From NCBI RefSeq assembly GCF_003268885.1, contig NZ_QLSX01000002.1, positions 398,280-462,279 on the forward strand: DNA of 64,000 nt, written 5' to 3'. A model generated the notes under the pieces. That model did not search any database. It was given only the letters and a program-made list of their open reading frames with translations, and had not been told where the DNA came from. A program made the translations under genes and the position numbers. Origin of the DNA: Onishia taeanensis (GTDB taxonomy: Bacteria; Pseudomonadota; Gammaproteobacteria; Pseudomonadales; Halomonadaceae). This document shows positions 33,503-42,888 of the stretch, piece after piece; positions within the stretch are counted from its first letter, which is position 1, and each line of letters begins with the position of its first letter.

Positions 33503-33860
33503 GGGAGCCTCCAACCGCTTGGCGAGTTGTTCAAAACCTGTCGGGCAAACCGGGTAGGGCGAACGGCTGGCCACCGCCTCGATGCCCCCTTATTTAACCC
33601 AGGGAATTCTAAAGGGTGCATGTTATACCAGAGGCCGGCACGCGCGGCAAGCATCAATGGCACAACAACCTACCCCTGCACCCCCATGAGCGCTGGCGTG
33701 GACGTCAAGACGGGCTTCTTTGTTGGCACGACACCTACACGACAGACAGGTGCTGTGTGACCGGACGCGACGGCGACCACTCGGGCCCGCCACGCTCGGC
33801 GAGGTACTTTACCGCACCTTTCCCCGTAGCGAAACGGCCCAGGGACGAAACCGGTACGCA
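33503..33860. other. rpmB-radC intergenic region
   Basis: 358 bp with no gene that I can support. It holds the rpmB leader (about 115 nt) and the rpmB promoter. About 200 bp between that promoter and the radC stop at 33861 shows no clear terminator, repeat or reading frame with a ribosome-binding site. Confidence 0.6.
33622..33650 (-). promoter_or_regulatory. Sigma-70 promoter for rpmB-rpmG
   Basis: On the minus strand TTGCCG (33650-33645), a 17-bp spacer and TATAAC (33627-33622): near-consensus boxes at optimal spacing, about 120 bp upstream of rpmB. Confidence 0.7.
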
Positions 33861-34535
33861 CTACAGCCAGCCCCGCTCGGCGAAGGACACCACTTCGCCG
33901 TCACCGACCACGAAATGGTCGAGCACCCGAATCTCGAAGAGCTCCAGCGCCGCCTTGAGTCGCTGCGTGATGCGTCGATCGGCATCGCTGGGCTCGGCCA
34001 CCCCGGAAGGGTGATTGTGCGCAAGGATGGTGGCCCCAGCCCCCAGCGCCAAGGCGCGCCGGGCCACTTCCCGGGGGTAGACCGAGGCACTGTCGAGCGT
34101 GCCGCGAAACAGTGATTCGAAGTGAATCACACGATGCTGGCTGTCGAGGAACATCACCGCGAACTCTTCATGTCCCAGGTGGCGCAGCTTGGAGGCCAGA
34201 AAAGCCCGCACCAGCGAAGGTGAGGTCAGGGCATCGCCCCGGGTGAGCTGGCTTGCCAAGTGGCGACGCGACATCTCAAGCACCGCCTGTAGCTGCACGA
34301 AGCTTGCATCGCCCAGCCCATGTTCGGCACAGAAACGTGCCCGGTCGGCCTCGAGCAGCGGTCGCAGCCCGCCGAAATTCAATAGTAGATCCCGCGCCAG
34401 ATCCACCGCCGAGCGCCCCTTGACGCCCACCCGCAGAAAGATCGCCAGCAGCTCTGCATCGGACAGGGCCGCAGGCCCCAGCGTCAGCAACTTCTCCCGC
34501 GGGCGCTCACCCTCGGGCCAATCTCGAATCGCCAT
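33861..34535 (-). CDS. radC: RadC family protein (JAB/MPN-type, UPF0758)
   Basis: 224 residues. HhH-like N-terminal region ([23 protein letters not shown]) and C-terminal JAMM/MPN+ domain with [29 protein letters not shown] and the metal motif [15 protein letters not shown] (about 172-186). Despite the historic name, a DNA repair role is not established; a metal-dependent hydrolase activity is plausible. ATG 34535 has GGGAGG upstream. Divergent from coaBC, as in Pseudomonas and E. coli. Confidence 0.92.
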   Translation of the reverse strand: MAIRDWPEGERPREKLLTLGPAALSDAELLAIFLRVGVKGRSAVDLARDLLLNFGGLRPLLEADRARFCAEHGLGDASFVQLQAVLEMSRRHLASQLTRGDALTSPSLVRAFLASKLRHLGHEEFAVMFLDSQHRVIHFESLFRGTLDSASVYPREVARRALALGAGATILAHNHPSGVAEPSDADRRITQRLKAALELFEIRVLDHFVVGDGEVVSFAERGWL

Positions 34536-34894
34536 ATGACGCCTCCCTGCGACCAGTTTACGATATCGCCATTCTCTCCTGCTGCTCTGGCGGCGACGAG
34601 CCGCCTCCCACCTAGAAAGACCCACCTAGACAGAAGCTCCGCGTAGATAGAAGACCCGCCTAGACAGAAGACCCAGCTATGTAAAAAGTATTAACAGAGG
34701 TACCCCAGCCCTGCCAGCCACCTTCCAAGCGCTCGCTTAACGCAGTGCGACAGTCGGCCCCGGGGCCAGGACGGGAAGACAGGGGAAAAGACGGGGAGCC
34801 GAGGTTAGGGCAAGCTCGGGGAAAAGGCCGGGCGCTACGCAAGAAATGCTGCGAGTGGTAAGGTAAGAGCTTCGCTCACTGCTCGGATACTGAG
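34536..34894. other. radC-coaBC divergent intergenic region
   Basis: 359 bp without a gene. It holds a degenerate 17-bp tandem repeat (34610-34674), a short AT-richer patch (34675-34700, GTAAAAAGTATTAACAG) and the region where promoters of both divergent genes must lie. I see no convincing paired -35/-10 boxes. The coaBC ATG has no clear Shine-Dalgarno. Confidence 0.6.
34610..34674. repeat. Degenerate 17-bp tandem repeat upstream of radC
   Basis: Four units resembling RCCTAGACAGAAGACCC: 34610-34623 (14 bp, 3 bases shorter), 34624-34640, 34641-34657 and 34658-34674. The last two differ at two positions. It lies 75-140 bp upstream of the radC start. Confidence 0.9.
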
Positions 34895-36247
34895 ATGGAA
34901 ACACCCTCCGGCAAGCGCATTCTGCTGGGCATCAGCGCCGGCATCGCCGCCTACAAGAGCGCCCACCTAGCCCGCCTGTTGAAGAAGGCGGGGCATGAGG
35001 TACGCGTGGTCATGACGGATGGCGCACAGGCCTTCATCACCCCGCTGACGCTGCAGGCCCTCACCGGCGAACCGGTGCGCACCTCACTGCTCGACCCCGA
35101 GGCCGAGGCCGGCATGGGGCACATCGAGCTGGCCCGCTGGGCAGAACTGATCCTGATCGCCCCGGCCACCGCCGATCTGATGGCGCGCCTCGTCCATGGT
35201 CATGCCGACGACCTGCTGACGACCCTGTGTCTTGCCAGCGACGCCGACAAGGCCATGGCCCCTGCCATGAACCAGGCCATGTGGCGCCACCCGGCCACGG
35301 CCCGCAACACCCGCCAGCTAGAGGCCGACGGCTGGCGGCTGCTGGGCCCGGATGCCGGCGACCAGGCCTGCGGCGATGTCGGGCCCGGGCGCATGCTTGA
35401 GCCAGAGGCCATCGTCGATGCGCTCTTTAGGGCGCCCGGCGCCCCTACCAAGACGCCCGATGCCGCGCCCTCCGTGGCGCCCGATACCTCGCCTGCCGGG
35501 GCGCGCCCGGCGCAGGGCCTGACGGTGACCATCACGGCAGGCCCGACGCGGGAGCCGCTGGACCCGGTGCGCTATCTGTCCAATCACAGCTCGGGAAAGA
35601 TGGGCTATGCGCTGGCCGAGGCGGCCGCCGCGCTGGGCGCTGCCGTGCACCTGATCAGCGGCCCGGTGACCCTCGCGACCCCCAAGGGCGTTAACCGCAT
35701 CGACGTGACCTCGGCCAACGAGATGGCCGAGGCCGCCCATCGCCTGGCGGCGCAAAGCGACGTCTTCATCGGCTGCGCGGCGGTGGCCGACTACCGTGCC
35801 GCCAGCGTCAGCGAGCACAAGATCAAGAAGACCGCGGAGAGTGACGAGCTGACGCTCACGCTGGTCAAGAACCCCGACATCATTGCCGAAGTGGCCAAGC
35901 ACCGCGCTGGCGCACCCCGCCCCTTTGTGGTGGGTTTCGCCGCCGAGACCCGCGATGTCGAGGCCTACGCCCAGGACAAGCTGACCCGCAAGGGCCTCGA
36001 CATGATCGTCGCCAACGACGTTTCCCTCGCCGGACTCGGCTTCGGCGCCGACCACAACGCCGCGCTGCTGCTGTGGCCGAGCGCCGATGAGGCCAGCAAG
36101 CCCCTCGGCCGCCGGGCACTGCCCGCCCAGAGCAAGGCCACGCTGGCCACGGCGATCCTCGACTGTCTGCTCGAACGCCTCGAACAGGCCGTCGCGGCAA
36201 CACCCCCTATCGCTGCCACCCCGCCTTCACCACAGGACCCCCAATGA
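34895..36247 (+). CDS. coaBC: Bifunctional phosphopantothenoylcysteine decarboxylase / phosphopantothenate-cysteine ligase
   Basis: 450 residues. Steps two and three of CoA synthesis from 4'-phosphopantothenate. The N-terminal CoaC flavoprotein has [25 protein letters not shown] and [10 protein letters not shown] (catalytic PxMNxxMW-type motif near 127). An Ala/Pro/Thr-rich linker (about 187-208) leads to CoaB, with [24 protein letters not shown] (about 216-239) and the KIKK motif (near 310). ATG 34895 matches the family N-terminus. Its stop overlaps the dut start (ATGA). Confidence 0.96.
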   Translation: METPSGKRILLGISAGIAAYKSAHLARLLKKAGHEVRVVMTDGAQAFITPLTLQALTGEPVRTSLLDPEAEAGMGHIELARWAELILIAPATADLMARLVHGHADDLLTTLCLASDADKAMAPAMNQAMWRHPATARNTRQLEADGWRLLGPDAGDQACGDVGPGRMLEPEAIVDALFRAPGAPTKTPDAAPSVAPDTSPAGARPAQGLTVTITAGPTREPLDPVRYLSNHSSGKMGYALAEAAAALGAAVHLISGPVTLATPKGVNRIDVTSANEMAEAAHRLAAQSDVFIGCAAVADYRAASVSEHKIKKTAESDELTLTLVKNPDIIAEVAKHRAGAPRPFVVGFAAETRDVEAYAQDKLTRKGLDMIVANDVSLAGLGFGADHNAALLLWPSADEASKPLGRRALPAQSKATLATAILDCLLERLEQAVAATPPIAATPPSPQDPQ

Positions 36248-36771
36248 CCGCGACTTCTCCCGCCCCGCGCCTGGCCGTCAAGATTCTCGACGAGCGCGTC
36301 CGCGATCACCTGCCCCACTATGCCACCGCCGGCAGCGCCGGCATGGACCTGCGCGCTTTGCTCGATGCCCCGCTGACCCTGGAACCGGGCGATTGCGAAC
36401 TGGTGCGCACCGGGCTCGCCGTGCATATCGCCGACCCCGCGCTCGCCGGCATGATCCTTCCCCGCTCGGGCCTCGGCCACAAGCACGGCATCGTGCTTGG
36501 CAACCTGGTCGGGCTGATCGACTCCGACTATCAGGGCGAACTGATGATCTCGGTGTGGAATCGCGGCCAGACACGCTTCGTGCTCGAGCCCTTCGAGCGC
36601 CTGGCACAGTACGTGCTAGTACCCGTGGTACAGGCAGAACTCGAAGTCGTCGATGACTTCGACGCCGGCCTGTCCAACGATAGTCAGGATGGCTCTGGTC
36701 AACGGAGTTCTGGTCAACAGGGCACCGGTCAGCGTGGTACAGGCGGCTTCGGCAGCTCCGGGCGCCACTGA
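36244..36771 (+). CDS. dut: dUTPase (dUTP diphosphatase) with extended C-terminal arm
   Basis: 175 residues against about 151 in E. coli. Hydrolyses dUTP, keeping uracil out of DNA and feeding dTMP synthesis; homotrimer. Motif 1 [10 protein letters not shown], motif 2 [10 protein letters not shown], motif 3 [11 protein letters not shown], motif 4 RLAQYV and motif 5 [10 protein letters not shown] are all present. About 21 extra Gly/Ser/Gln residues ([21 protein letters not shown]) sit between the DDFDA segment and motif 5. They are encoded partly by a 15-bp triple repeat at 36691-36735. This lengthens the flexible arm that closes the neighbouring active site. Confidence 0.95.
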   Translation: MTATSPAPRLAVKILDERVRDHLPHYATAGSAGMDLRALLDAPLTLEPGDCELVRTGLAVHIADPALAGMILPRSGLGHKHGIVLGNLVGLIDSDYQGELMISVWNRGQTRFVLEPFERLAQYVLVPVVQAELEVVDDFDAGLSNDSQDGSGQRSSGQQGTGQRGTGGFGSSGRH

Positions 36772-36842
36772 ATAGCCGCTTCTTGCATTCGGGGCCCGGA
36801 TGCCCCGCTTCCTACACCAGCCTCTAGCGAAGGAATGGCCTC

Positions 36843-38225
36843 ATGACACAGGTACCCGCTTCGATCTTCCGCGCGTATGACATTCGCGGCATCGTCGATG
36901 ACACCCTTACCGAAGCCGGCGTCGAGCAGATCGGGCGCGCCATCGGCAGCGAGGCCGCCGCACGCGGCGAATCCACCGTAGTGGTGGCCCGCGACGGTCG
37001 CCTCTCCGGCCCGCGCCTGGCGGCCGCCCTGATGCGTGGTCTGGCCGCCGCCGGCCAGGACGTCATCGACATCGGCATGGTGCCGACCCCGGTGCTCTAC
37101 TACGCCACCCACGTGCTCGACGGCACCGCCTCCGGCGTGATGGTCACCGGCAGCCACAACCCGCCTGACTACAACGGCCTGAAGATCGTGCTCGCCGGCG
37201 AGACCTTGTCCGGCGAGGCCATCACCGCCCTGCACACTCGAATCGTCGAGAGTGACCTGACAAGCGGTCAAGGCAGCATCCGCGAGACCGACGTGCGCGA
37301 GCAGTACCTGGAGCGCATCCTTGGCGACGTCACCCCGGCTCGGCGGCTCAAGGCGGTGGTCGACTGCGGTAACGGCGTGGCCGGCGAGCTCGGCCCCCAG
37401 CTCATCGAGCGCCTCGGCATCGAAACCATTCCGCTGTTCGCCGAGATCGACGGCACCTTCCCCAACCACCACCCGGATCCGGGCAAGCCCGAGAACCTCA
37501 CCGACCTGATTCGCACCGTCAAGGAAACCGGCGCCGACATCGGCCTGGCCTTCGACGGTGACGGCGACCGCCTAGGCGTAATCACCCCCGCAGGCGAGCT
37601 GATCTATCCGGACCGGCTGATGATGGCCTTCGCCGAGGACATGCTCGAGCGCAACCCAGGCGCGCGGGTGATCTTCGACGTCAAGTGCACCGGCAACCTG
37701 GCTCAGGTGATCGAAGCCGCCGGTGGCACCCCGGAAATGTGGCGCACCGGCCACTCGCTGATCAAGGCGCGCATGAAGGAGACCGGCGCCTTGCTGGCCG
37801 GTGAAATGAGCGGCCACATCTTCTTCCAAGAAAGGTGGTACGGCTTCGACGACGGCCTCTACGGCGCCGCCCGCCTGCTCGAGATCCTGGCCAAGCAGGA
37901 TCAGAACGCCGACGACTTCTTCGCCCGCTTCCCACAGGACCTGGGCACGCCGGAGCTCAACATCACCGTCACCGACGAGACCAAGTTCGCCCTGGTCGAG
38001 CGTCTGGCTCGGGAGGCGGATTTCGGCGAGGACGGCGTCAAGACGACCCTCGACGGCATCCGCGTCGACTATCCTGATGGCTGGGGCCTGTGCCGCGCCT
38101 CCAACACCACACCGGTGCTGGTGCTGCGCTTCGAGGGCAAGAGCGAAGCGGCGCTTGAGCGTATCCAGGCACGCTTCGGCGATGCCCTCAAGCAAATCGA
38201 TCCGAGCATCGCGCTGCCGTTCTGA
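36843..38225 (+). CDS. algC: Phosphomannomutase/phosphoglucomutase AlgC type
   Basis: 460 residues. Interconverts hexose 1- and 6-phosphates for LPS, exopolysaccharide and sugar-nucleotide synthesis. It starts with the signature SIFRAYDIRGIVDDTLTE; the phosphoserine loop is GVMVTGSHNPPDYNGLK (Ser near 102), the Mg loop AFDGDGDRLG (near 238-247) and the sugar-recognition loop GEMSGHIFF (near 320). AAGGA lies upstream of the ATG. The dut-algC-argB order matches Pseudomonas, supporting AlgC over a generic ManB. Confidence 0.93.
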   Translation: MTQVPASIFRAYDIRGIVDDTLTEAGVEQIGRAIGSEAAARGESTVVVARDGRLSGPRLAAALMRGLAAAGQDVIDIGMVPTPVLYYATHVLDGTASGVMVTGSHNPPDYNGLKIVLAGETLSGEAITALHTRIVESDLTSGQGSIRETDVREQYLERILGDVTPARRLKAVVDCGNGVAGELGPQLIERLGIETIPLFAEIDGTFPNHHPDPGKPENLTDLIRTVKETGADIGLAFDGDGDRLGVITPAGELIYPDRLMMAFAEDMLERNPGARVIFDVKCTGNLAQVIEAAGGTPEMWRTGHSLIKARMKETGALLAGEMSGHIFFQERWYGFDDGLYGAARLLEILAKQDQNADDFFARFPQDLGTPELNITVTDETKFALVERLAREADFGEDGVKTTLDGIRVDYPDGWGLCRASNTTPVLVLRFEGKSEAALERIQARFGDALKQIDPSIALPF

Positions 38226-38338
38226 TCGCGGCGGGTCGATGGCTTTTGAAAACGACCTTTTAGGGTTAATGCCCAACCCTATCTTCTCGAGAGCGGCGCC
38301 ACGCCACCGTCGCCGCTCGAACACGCCCCCGGCCATGA

Positions 38339-39268
<930 letters not shown>

Positions 39269-39354
39269 TCACGAGTCTCTCTTAACGGTTTGCCCCGCTT
39301 GCGGAGGCTCAGTAGGATGAGTTCAAGATCCCAAAATATTATTAGAAGAAGCTC

Positions 39355-39972
39355 ATGACGCAGGAAACCAACAAACCCAACCGCCGCGAGCAGATCCTCC
39401 AGGCGCTGGCGCTGATGCTCGAGGAAGACAGCGGCAAGCGCATCACCATCGCCGCCCTGGCCCGCCAGGTCGGTGTCTCGGAGGCTGCGCTGTATCGCCA
39501 CTTCCCGAGCAAGGCGCGCATGTTCGAGGGGCTGATCGAATTCATCGAGGAGAGCCTGTTCGAGCGCATCCGGCGCATCCTCGACGAGACCCCGGAAACC
39601 CTGCCGCGCTGCCAGCAGATTATCACCCTGCTGCTCGGTTTCGCCGAGAAGAACCCGGGCCTGTCCCGGCTGCTCGGCGGCGACGCCCTGACCGGCGAGA
39701 CCGCGCGTCTGCGCCTGCGCATCCACCAGCTCTTCGAGCGCCTGGAAACTCAGCTCAAGCAGGTGCTGCGCGAGGCCGAGCTTAACGAGCGTTGCCGGCC
39801 GCGGGTCTCTGCCTCGGCCAGTGCCAACCTGCTGATGGTGCACGTGGAGGGCCAGATCTCCCAGTACGTCAGGAGCGACTTCAAGCGCCGCCCCACCGAG
39901 TTCTGGGACGACCAGTGGACGCTGCTTGCCGAGCGCCTGCTCGTCGACGTCCCGGATCTCGCCCGCGCCTGA
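39355..39972 (+). CDS. slmA: Nucleoid occlusion factor SlmA (TetR family)
   Basis: 205 residues. DNA-bound inhibitor of FtsZ ring assembly over the nucleoid. The TetR helix-turn-helix reads [38 protein letters not shown] (about 27-64), characteristic of SlmA. The C-terminal helices fit the dimer and FtsZ-binding domain. In E. coli slmA lies beside dut and coaBC, and here it follows the same cluster. A bidirectional terminator lies between it and rpoH. Confidence 0.95.
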   Translation: MTQETNKPNRREQILQALALMLEEDSGKRITIAALARQVGVSEAALYRHFPSKARMFEGLIEFIEESLFERIRRILDETPETLPRCQQIITLLLGFAEKNPGLSRLLGGDALTGETARLRLRIHQLFERLETQLKQVLREAELNERCRPRVSASASANLLMVHVEGQISQYVRSDFKRRPTEFWDDQWTLLAERLLVDVPDLARA

Positions 39973-40045
39973 CAGCGGCCAATGTCACTGACGCGAAGAA
40001 TGCTTACTCAGTGACCATGACCCAGAGGCAATGGCCCAGAAACAC

Positions 40046-40077
40046 AAAACCCCCGATGCCAAGGCACCGGGGGTTTT
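40046..40077. terminator. Bidirectional terminator between slmA and rpoH
   Basis: AAAACCCCCG / CGGGGGTTTT outer stem with an inner TGCC/GGCA stem and one A-C mismatch; A- and T-tracts flank both sides. It serves the convergent slmA (plus) and rpoH (minus) transcripts. Confidence 0.88.
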
Positions 40078-40133
40078 CATGTCAGCGCATGTCGCCGACC
40101 GCACTCAGTCGGCGAGGCTTAAGCTTCGGATGA

Positions 40134-41003
40134 CTAGGCCACCAAGGCGTCGCCGATCTGCTGCTTGATCTTCTTCATGGCATTTTTCTCGAGCTGACGG
40201 ATACGCTCGGCGGAAACGCCATAGACATCTGCCAGATCGTGCAGGGTCGCCTTGGGCTCGTTTAGCCAACGACGCGTCAGGATGTCCTGAGAGCGCTCGT
40301 CGAGCTCGCCCAGCGCTTCGCGCAGGCGACGGGTGGAGTCTTGCTCCCAATCGCTGTCCTCGAGCTGAGTCGCCGGATCGTAGCGGCCGTCATCGAGGAA
40401 GTTTGCCGGCGCCTGGTAAGACGAGGACTCATCGTCATCGCTCGGCGACGCATCGAAGCCGGCGTCGTAGGACGACAGCCGCCCTTCCATGTCGCGCACC
40501 ACATGCGGCTTGACGTCGAGGTCCTTAGCGATGGCATCGACCTCGTCATTGTTCAGCCAGGCCAGGCGCTTCTTGGCGCTGCGCAGGTTGAAGAACAGCT
40601 TGCGCTGAGCCTTGGTGGTGGCGATCTTGACGATGCGCCAGTTGCGCAGCACGAACTCATGGATCTCGGCCTTGATCCAGTGCACCGCGAAGGACACCAG
40701 ACGCACGCCCTGATGCGGGTCGAAGCGCTTGACGGCTTTCATCAGTCCCACGTTGCCCTCCTGGATAAGGTCTGCCTGGGGCAGGCCGTAGCCGGAATAG
40801 CTGCGGGCAATATGTACCACGAAGCGCAGGTGCGACATGACCAGCCGACGGGCCGCCTCGAGATCGTTCTCATCATGAAGGCGGAAGGCCAGCTCGCGCT
40901 CTTCGTCGGCGGTCAACACGGCAATACCGTTGACCGCCTGAATGTACCCGTTCAGGTCATGGCCCGGGGAAAGATGGCCAGCAGGCAGAAGACTGGTGCT
41001 CAT
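40134..41003 (-). CDS. rpoH: Heat-shock sigma factor RpoH (sigma-32)
   Basis: 289 residues. Directs RNA polymerase to heat-shock promoters. Region 2 has [38 protein letters not shown] (about 92-130). The RpoH box [18 protein letters not shown] lies near 138-155, which separates it from other group 2/3 sigmas. Region 4 ends [26 protein letters not shown] 41003 is preceded by GGAG; upstream codons in frame lie within the leader. A sigma-E type promoter lies at 41140-41167. Next to ftsYEX as in E. coli. Confidence 0.97.
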   Translation of the reverse strand: MSTSLLPAGHLSPGHDLNGYIQAVNGIAVLTADEERELAFRLHDENDLEAARRLVMSHLRFVVHIARSYSGYGLPQADLIQEGNVGLMKAVKRFDPHQGVRLVSFAVHWIKAEIHEFVLRNWRIVKIATTKAQRKLFFNLRSAKKRLAWLNNDEVDAIAKDLDVKPHVVRDMEGRLSSYDAGFDASPSDDDESSSYQAPANFLDDGRYDPATQLEDSDWEQDSTRRLREALGELDERSQDILTRRWLNEPKATLHDLADVYGVSAERIRQLEKNAMKKIKQQIGDALVA

Positions 41004-41139
41004 GCAGGATGTCTCCAAGTTTGCCCTCAGTATCGTGCGCACAAGAACATAAAGATGAATCGCTTGTGCGCGGGAGCGGACGTCATGATCAAGGCTAGGG
41101 GATAGAACCCAGATCATTAGATGACTAACGTTTCGCAAG

Positions 41140-41167
41140 TTTGACGTCCACCAGACCATAAAGTTCC
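41140..41167 (-). promoter_or_regulatory. Putative sigma-E promoter of rpoH
   Basis: On the minus strand GGAACTT (41167-41161), a 16-bp spacer and TCAAA (41144-41140). This matches the RpoE consensus GGAACTT-N16-TCnnA, including the spacing of E. coli rpoH P3. It would give an rpoH leader of about 130 nt. Confidence 0.72.
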
Positions 41168-41219
41168 GGTGAATGCCAGTCTATCGCCATGCGATATCCG
41201 CATCGCCACGCAGTGTAGC

Positions 41220-42212
41220 TTACCGGGGACGAATGTCAGCCAGATGGCGCGAAACCGCGATCCAGGCCCCCAGCAAACCAAGTAGTGTACTCGAAATCAA
41301 TAGCGTTGCCGAACCTGCACCATCCAGCCCAGGCATTGTGAAGCTTGCCCCGTAACTCTCGGCCAGCGCCGTGGCCGGGGCACTCAGCCACTGCCTGCCA
41401 AGCGCCAGCAGCGCCCAGGCCAGCAGCCCGCCCCCCAGGCCATACCAGGCGCCGCTGTAGAGGAAGGGGCGGCGCACGAAACCGTGGGTGGCGCCGATCA
41501 GGGTCACCACTTCGATTTCCTGGCGGCGGCTCTCCACGGCCAGACGAATGGTGTTGCCCACTACCAGCAGCACGCCCAGGCCAAACAGCACGCCGAGCGC
41601 CAGCGTCACCCGCCGACCAAGCTCTGCGAGGCGCTTGAGGCGCTCGAGCCAGGCCAGGTCCACGCGCACCTCGTCGACGCCGCTGACCGCCTCCAGTTGG
41701 GTCGCCAGCGCGCGCATCGCCTCGGGCGACGCATCCTTGGGCGAGACCACCACGCTTGCCGGGAGCGGGTTGGTCTCCAGTCGCTCCAGGGCATCCTCGA
41801 GCCCCAGCGCCTGCTGGAATTCGGCCATGCCTTCGGCGGCGGTGATCAGCCGTACCGCCTCGACCGCCGGGGAGGCACCCAGCGCTTCAGCCACCCGCAT
41901 CGCTTCGCGCTCATCGACGTCGCTTGCCAGATAGGCCGTCAGGGTCGCGCTCTCATCGAGCTCGGCATCCAGCAGCCTGGCGCCGTCCAGGGACAGCCAA
42001 AGGGCGGTCGGCAATATCAGGGCAATGGCGATCGCCAGCATGGTCAGCAGGCTGGCGACGGGAGTGCGAATCAGCCGGCCGGCACTGTCCAGGCACATGG
42101 CCCGATGGTGGCGAGCCCAGGCGCCGAGCCGGCTGCGCATCACGGGACGCTGGCTGCGGGCGCCGCGCTGCGAGGACGAACGAGCCGCTTTACCGCTCTC
42201 GCGTTCGCTCAT
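41220..42212 (-). CDS. ftsX: Cell division protein FtsX
   Basis: 330 residues. Membrane partner of FtsE; couples ATP hydrolysis to activation of septal peptidoglycan hydrolases through EnvC-type proteins. A basic cytoplasmic N-terminus (about 1-48) is followed by a first helix (VASLLTMLAIAIALILPTALWL), a periplasmic domain (about 75-195), and three more helices (about 205-225, 255-275, 300-320). This is the FtsX topology. ATG overlaps the ftsE stop (ATGA) with AGGAGG upstream. Confidence 0.96.
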   Translation of the reverse strand: MSERESGKAARSSSQRGARSQRPVMRSRLGAWARHHRAMCLDSAGRLIRTPVASLLTMLAIAIALILPTALWLSLDGARLLDAELDESATLTAYLASDVDEREAMRVAEALGASPAVEAVRLITAAEGMAEFQQALGLEDALERLETNPLPASVVVSPKDASPEAMRALATQLEAVSGVDEVRVDLAWLERLKRLAELGRRVTLALGVLFGLGVLLVVGNTIRLAVESRRQEIEVVTLIGATHGFVRRPFLYSGAWYGLGGGLLAWALLALGRQWLSAPATALAESYGASFTMPGLDGAGSATLLISSTLLGLLGAWIAVSRHLADIRPR

Positions 42213-42877
42213 GTGGCCTCCTGGTCGCCGATCAGACGTCCGTCCCGCAGGCGCAGCACACGATGGCGCAGCCGGGCGATGAGCGCCAGATCGTGGCTCG
42301 CAATCAGCACCGTGGTGCCAATGCGATTGAAATCTTCGAACAGCGTCATGATATCGGCGGAGAGCTGGGGGTCGAGGTTGCCGGTTGGCTCGTCGGCCAG
42401 CAGCAGCGCCGGCTTGTTGACCACCGCCCGGGCGATACCCACCCGCTGCTGCTCGCCGCCGGAAAGCTCGATGGGCAGCGCCTTCTCCCGATGCAAAAGC
42501 CCCACCTTATCCAGCGCCGCCCGGGTGCGACGCGCTATCTCACGGGGCTCGGCGCCCTGGATCTCAAGCGGCAGCGCCACGTTGGCGAAGACATCCCGGT
42601 CGAAGAGCAGCTGATGGTCCTGAAAGACCACGCCGATCTGGCGCCGGTAGAAGGGCACCTGGCTTGCGTGCAGGCCAGCGATGTCATGGCCGGCCACCCG
42701 CACCTTGCCACGGGACGGGCGCTCCAGGCGCATGATCAGGCGCAGCAGCGAGCTCTTGCCGGCCCCGGAGTGACCGGTCAGAAAGACCATCTCGCCACGC
42801 TGGACCCGGAAGTCGATATTGGCCAGGGCTTCGAAGCGCCCACCGTAGCGCTTGCCGACATGTTCGAAGGCGATCAT
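42209..42877 (-). CDS. ftsE: Cell division ATP-binding protein FtsE
   Basis: 222 residues. ABC ATPase of the FtsEX division complex. Walker A GHSGAGKSS (near 35-43), signature LSGGEQQRVGIARA (near 137-150), Walker B ALLLADEPTGNLD (near 157-169) and the switch His in LIASHDLAL. Begins MIAFEHVGKRYGG, typical of FtsE. 11 bp after the ftsY stop, overlapping ftsX. Confidence 0.97.
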   Translation of the reverse strand: MIAFEHVGKRYGGRFEALANIDFRVQRGEMVFLTGHSGAGKSSLLRLIMRLERPSRGKVRVAGHDIAGLHASQVPFYRRQIGVVFQDHQLLFDRDVFANVALPLEIQGAEPREIARRTRAALDKVGLLHREKALPIELSGGEQQRVGIARAVVNKPALLLADEPTGNLDPQLSADIMTLFEDFNRIGTTVLIASHDLALIARLRHRVLRLRDGRLIGDQEAT

Positions 42878-42888
42878 CGATTAGCGTC

